DNA from: Gammaproteobacteria bacterium
GTDB lineage: Bacteria > Pseudomonadota > Gammaproteobacteria > UBA1113
Length of the DNA: 18,166 nt
Direction of reading: 5' to 3'
Assembly (NCBI GenBank): GCA_019752835.1
Contig: JAIELR010000076.1
Span: 1 to 18,166, forward strand
This document shows, in pieces, positions 15,098 through 18,166 of this stretch. Within the stretch, counting starts at the first letter, position 1. Every line of letters starts with the position of its first letter. The notes beneath the pieces are model-generated. The model did not search any database and had not been told where the DNA came from. It saw nothing but the letters and a program-made list of their open reading frames with translations. The position numbers and the translations under genes were made by a program.

Positions 15098-17131
15098 ATG
15101 AATAATACTTCATTTGTCGATTTACAACGTAAAGCAAAATATTTTGCTGATATTCTGAATCTGGTTCCCTCTCATCTTTTTTGGAAAGATAAAGAATCCG
15201 TATTTCTCGGCTGTAATTTGCTTTTTTCTCAATCTGCTGGCCTTAAATCACCGGAAGATATTATTGGCAGAACAGATTATGATCTACCATGGACAAAAGA
15301 AGAAAGCGACAAATATAGGGCAGACGATAAAGCGGTTATGTTAAGCGGCCAAGCCAGAATTAACACGGAAGAAGTTCAAACTCTAGCGGACGGCACAAAA
15401 ACAGTTCTTTTGACAAGTAAAGTTCCGTTACATGCTGATGATGGAACGATAGTTGGTGTTATCGGGATGTATCAGGATATCACGCATCTTAAAAAAGCTC
15501 AGGAACAGGCGGAAACGGCAAATAAATTAAAGACTGAATTTATACAGAATATGCAGCACGATATTAGGACACCCATATCAGGATTATTTTCTTTACTCGA
15601 TGCGACGAATAGAGATGGAAACCTTGAAGAGTTCAAGGATTATCTACCCTATGCTACTAAAGCAACAAAAGAATTATTAGACATATGTAATGAAGTCATT
15701 GACTTTGAAAACGTTGAATACGGAAAAAAACCAATATATTCAAGAAAATTTTCATTGCTTGATACTCTCCATGGCGCAATTAATCTCAATGGAGCTGCTG
15801 CATTAGTTCATAAATCAACGTTAGAACTTAATGTTAATGATAAAGTGCCAGATGTTGTTAAAGGTGACGACTATCGCTTAAAGAAAATTCTTATTAATTT
15901 AATTGGTAACGCTGTTAAGTTTACAGAAAATGGAAAAATTACCCTTTGTGTAAAGGTTGTCAATCAACAAGAAAAGCAAGCGACTATCCGTTTTAAAGTG
16001 AGTGATACCGGCATAGGTATTTCAGAAGATAAAATACATACTATCTTTGAAAAGTTTACTCGACTTAACCCATCCAATGCAGGTAAATTTAAAGGCACAG
16101 GTCTTGGCCTGTATATTGTTAAAAAATATACCGAAGAAATAGACGCCGAGTTAGACGTAAAAAGCACCCTTGGTAAAGGTACTGTTTTTACCATCGATGT
16201 TCGCTTTGATTTGCCTATGGTGAACCAATTAGCTGACGAAGAAGAGCATGTCGAACTTAGTCGTCACATCCTTGTTGATGTTAACGCATCTGAGAATGAC
16301 GCGCAAAAAGTAATAACCCCAATACCTAAAGCCACCCCTAAGCCAAAGGCACAACCTTCAAACACCAGCGGACAAGATACAATACACATATGTCTTGTTG
16401 AAGATGACATCTTAGCGATGAGGGGTGCTGTAGATATACTGTCGCGGCTAGCAAGGCCGTGTGAGCTTACCAAGAGCGTCAACGTGGCCGAAGCGCTCCA
16501 TGCACTTAAACAGCAAGCGTTTGACTTGGTTATTTGTGATTTGGGTCTTCCTGATGGTACTGGATTTGATATAGTATCGACAATCAAGCAGAGCGCTAAA
16601 CACCCCAACCACAAGACGCCCTTTGTTGCATTAACAGCACATTCAGATGATGCTAAACGCAATCGTGCGAAAGAGGCAGGATTTCTTGCTGTTTATAACA
16701 AGCCATTACACAAAGAGCATGCAGATAAAATTCTTGCTGATTATGTGCCAGACAAAAATATATCAGAACAAGTTAAAATTGTTGATTTGGCGTTAAGTGC
16801 TGAAATTTTTGGTGGTAATGAGTCATCTGTTATAGACATGTTGACTATGCTTATAGAATCTTTTTCTTTAGAAAAACAGCTTTTTGAAGAAGCATTTAAC
16901 ACAAATAACTTTACTAGAGCGCGAGAATTATTTCATAAGTTCCGCGGTGGCCTAAGTTATATAAGAGTACCAGAAGTAGATAAGCTAGCTATGATGTTAC
17001 ACGAAGATGTAAAAGAGTTTGAGAAAAGAAATGAACCGCTGGAAAAGCTTAACGACAAATTGCTTGCTTTATTTAAAGCTGTGGACGAGGTAGAGGCATG
17101 GTTAACAGACTATAGAAAGCAACACTCCTAA
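15098..17131 (+). CDS. Soluble hybrid sensor histidine kinase: PAS-HisKA-HATPase-REC-HPt
   Basis: A 677-residue kinase without membrane helices, so it senses a cytoplasmic signal. PAS domain about 10-130 (SHLFWKDKESVFLGCN, later GVIGMYQDITHLKKAQ). H-box FIQNMQHDIRTPISG with phosphorylatable H154. The HATPase domain has N271 (LIGNAVKFT), DTGIGIS (303-309) and GTGLGLYIV (333-341). The receiver domain about 430-545 has acidic E435-D436-D437, phospho-acceptor D481 (VICDLGLPDG) and K535 (NKPL). The HPt domain about 560-660 has H613 in LFHKFRGGLSY. All phosphorelay residues are present, so phosphate can pass H154-D481-H613 to a separate response regulator, not in this window. AAGGG lies about 12 bases before the ATG. 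Similar ArcB-like kinases occur in Legionella. The preceding FAD gene is its likeliest functional neighbour. Confidence 0.92.
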   Translation: MNNTSFVDLQRKAKYFADILNLVPSHLFWKDKESVFLGCNLLFSQSAGLKSPEDIIGRTDYDLPWTKEESDKYRADDKAVMLSGQARINTEEVQTLADGTKTVLLTSKVPLHADDGTIVGVIGMYQDITHLKKAQEQAETANKLKTEFIQNMQHDIRTPISGLFSLLDATNRDGNLEEFKDYLPYATKATKELLDICNEVIDFENVEYGKKPIYSRKFSLLDTLHGAINLNGAAALVHKSTLELNVNDKVPDVVKGDDYRLKKILINLIGNAVKFTENGKITLCVKVVNQQEKQATIRFKVSDTGIGISEDKIHTIFEKFTRLNPSNAGKFKGTGLGLYIVKKYTEEIDAELDVKSTLGKGTVFTIDVRFDLPMVNQLADEEEHVELSRHILVDVNASENDAQKVITPIPKATPKPKAQPSNTSGQDTIHICLVEDDILAMRGAVDILSRLARPCELTKSVNVAEALHALKQQAFDLVICDLGLPDGTGFDIVSTIKQSAKHPNHKTPFVALTAHSDDAKRNRAKEAGFLAVYNKPLHKEHADKILADYVPDKNISEQVKIVDLALSAEIFGGNESSVIDMLTMLIESFSLEKQLFEEAFNTNNFTRARELFHKFRGGLSYIRVPEVDKLAMMLHEDVKEFEKRNEPLEKLNDKLLALFKAVDEVEAWLTDYRKQHS

Positions 17132-17207
17132 GGTCGGCGGCGGGCTTGGCAGGAAGCGAGGTGACGATTAAGTGCATCGATATAAAATGTATTTAAGTAA
17201 CCTGTAA

Positions 17208-17280
17208 AAGTGTTTGCTACTAACGACATGCTTGACAGCTAAAACCCGACGGGGTATGGTGGCGGTAGTAGCAAATGCTT
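17208..17280. promoter_or_regulatory. Inverted repeat and promoter before the 156-aa gene
   Basis: TTTGCTACTA (17213-17222) and TAGTAGCAAA (17266-17275) are exact inverted arms, extendable to 15 bases with two mismatches. Between them is TTGACA (17232-17237), 17 bases, TATGGT (17255-17260), a plausible promoter. The arms could be operator halves or a leader fold. Confidence 0.5.
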
Positions 17281-17294
17281 TGGAGGGGGAAAGG

Positions 17295-17765
17295 ATGCCG
17301 ACACCAACCATTGAAATTGACCATAGCAATGTTGATGACATTTATAAGTATTTTGATGTATACTTAGCTGAGGAGCGATACCTTAAGTCAAGTGTGGCTG
17401 ATAGGAATAGCTTTAATGGTAAGCATATACGTTACTCCGATGATTTGAAAGATGATTTTATCGCCATTGGTGAGTGTAGAAAATCAAAGGCTAAGTTCAT
17501 ATTTATGTTGCAAAGGTGGGTATATATTTACGTACCACCAAAATTATGGCAAAATTGTTTGATTGCACTCCGACAACAAAAATTTGTTGAGAGTCAACCA
17601 AAAGTCCATATGCTACGAATCTCAAGAGAACTTCGCGTATTAATTGATACATATACTGAAGTTAGCGGACATAACGTTAATGAGCTGTTAACCCAGGCAC
17701 TCGCTATTTGGCGAGAAGACTACGCGAAAATAAATCCAGAAGCGTTTAAGAAATACACCGAATAG
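17295..17765 (+). CDS. 156-aa protein with RHH-like C-terminus, function unknown
   Basis: The start at 17295 is chosen because the strong ribosome-binding sequence GGAGGGGG lies about 5 bases upstream; the frame is open back to 17214 but that part lies over the promoter and inverted repeat. Residues 1-60 are acidic and polar. Residues 62-100 are more basic and hydrophobic (KFIFMLQRWVYIYVPPKLWQ). Residues 104-142 (VHMLRISRELRVLIDTYTEV, then SGHNVNELLTQALAIWRE) have the strand-helix-helix pattern of ribbon-helix-helix DNA-binding domains. It could be a plasmid regulator acting on the inverted repeats on either side (17208-17280 and 17795-17835), which is inference from position. No family is recognised. 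Confidence 0.65.
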   Translation: MPTPTIEIDHSNVDDIYKYFDVYLAEERYLKSSVADRNSFNGKHIRYSDDLKDDFIAIGECRKSKAKFIFMLQRWVYIYVPPKLWQNCLIALRQQKFVESQPKVHMLRISRELRVLIDTYTEVSGHNVNELLTQALAIWREDYAKINPEAFKKYTE

Positions 17766-17794
17766 TGAAAATTATTTTTTTATGCATTCCTATA

Positions 17795-17835
17795 GCGTTA
17801 GTTACTAACCGCATGATACGGTTAGTAACTAACGC
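17795..17835. repeat. Perfect 17-bp-stem hairpin with nested TTAGT/ACTAA symmetry
   Basis: GCGTTAGTTACTAACCG (17795-17811) and CGGTTAGTAACTAACGC (17819-17835) are exact reverse complements with a 7-base loop. Each arm is itself nearly symmetric (GTTAGT-TACTAAC), giving four GTTAGT-type half-sites. It lies 30 bp after the 156-aa gene. There is no T-run after it, so an operator, centromere or replication site is as likely as a terminator. Confidence 0.7.
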
Positions 17836-17926
17836 AGTTAGTGCACCAGCTTAAACACAAGCTGTCTTTTATATTTTAACGGATAATTAATCAGGGCGCA
17901 TAGAAGCTAATTTTATATAGCTTATC

Positions 17927-18166
17927 ATGGCTTGGCCACACATAATTTTAATATGTGTGTTTATCTATCCACTGAAGCTGCCGCGCTATGTGTTGCCATC
18001 ATGGCATTTCATAACGCAGCAAGACGTACTTACCATCATAAATGGGCGTTATCTATGTGATGAAAAACGAGAAAAAACTACTTTTCGTTATCATCAACAC
18101 CGTAACATCATCAAGTGTATAGCAGTTGTTGGCCTTGCACAAGGCTATCACCTTAATAGATTTTTA
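17927..18166 (+). CDS. Unrecognised reading frame running off the right edge
   Basis: An ATG at 17927 opens 80 codons with no stop to the window end. The first 25 residues are hydrophobic (MAWPHIILICVFIYPLKLPR), followed by a basic, histidine-rich part. No ribosome-binding site is evident and no family is recognised. The antisense and other frames are interrupted, which slightly favours this one. Confidence 0.3.
   Translation, partial: MAWPHIILICVFIYPLKLPRYVLPSWHFITQQDVLTIINGRYLCDEKREKTTFRYHQHRNIIKCIAVVGLAQGYHLNRFL

Overview
The window looks like a stretch of a mobilizable or conjugative plasmid from an AT-rich gammaproteobacterium. A Legionella-like host fits the base composition, the cytoplasmic PAS/HisKA/REC/HPt kinase and the Ser-rich or coiled-coil accessory proteins. 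That host assignment is an inference from style; no rRNA, tRNA or chromosomal marker is present.

Transfer region (1-3982): a MOBQ (MobA/MobL) relaxase runs leftward off the window edge. Divergent from it are a small helical protein, a TraD-family accessory protein and a large VirD4/TraG-type coupling ATPase. The intergenic gap holds a hairpin followed by a sequence resembling the MOBQ nick site, so it is the likely oriT. The layout is the same as the Dtr module of Ti-type plasmids (traA diverging from traC-traD-traG).

Replication and partition (4063-6480): a 51-aa conserved-type small protein, then an origin with four identical iterons whose spacings are all multiples of 11 bp, then a leftward operon parA - ribbon-helix-helix protein - repA. 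A family of TTACTYATATRAGTAA-like palindromes lies in the origin, at the repA start and in the parA promoter. The RHH protein probably binds them and couples partition with replication control.

Mosaic region (6480-11640): remnants of mobile DNA. These include a truncated IS21-type istA, a 19-bp inverted repeat whose right copy begins exactly where istA is cut off, and a pair of 82-bp inverted sequences 4.5 kb apart. Between the 82-bp copies lie an unrecognised coiled-coil protein with a eukaryotic-looking PIP-box-like and basic tail, a Tn3-type resolvase with its res site, a very AT-rich DUF2971 gene and a GFA/CENP-V zinc protein. No transposase for a Tn3 element is visible.

Stabilisation and accessory region (11640-18166): a MazEF-type toxin-antitoxin pair with a strong promoter and double-palindrome operator; a 745-aa FAD-dependent oxidoreductase with a poly-Ser N-terminal extension encoded by (TCA)10; a 677-aa soluble hybrid histidine kinase ending in an HPt domain; a 156-aa protein with an RHH-like C-terminus; a perfect 17-bp-stem hairpin; and an unrecognised reading frame running off the right edge.

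Together the backbone genes (mob, rep/par, TA) explain plasmid spread and maintenance. The cargo (coiled-coil protein, FAD enzyme, hybrid kinase) is where undescribed biology is most likely.
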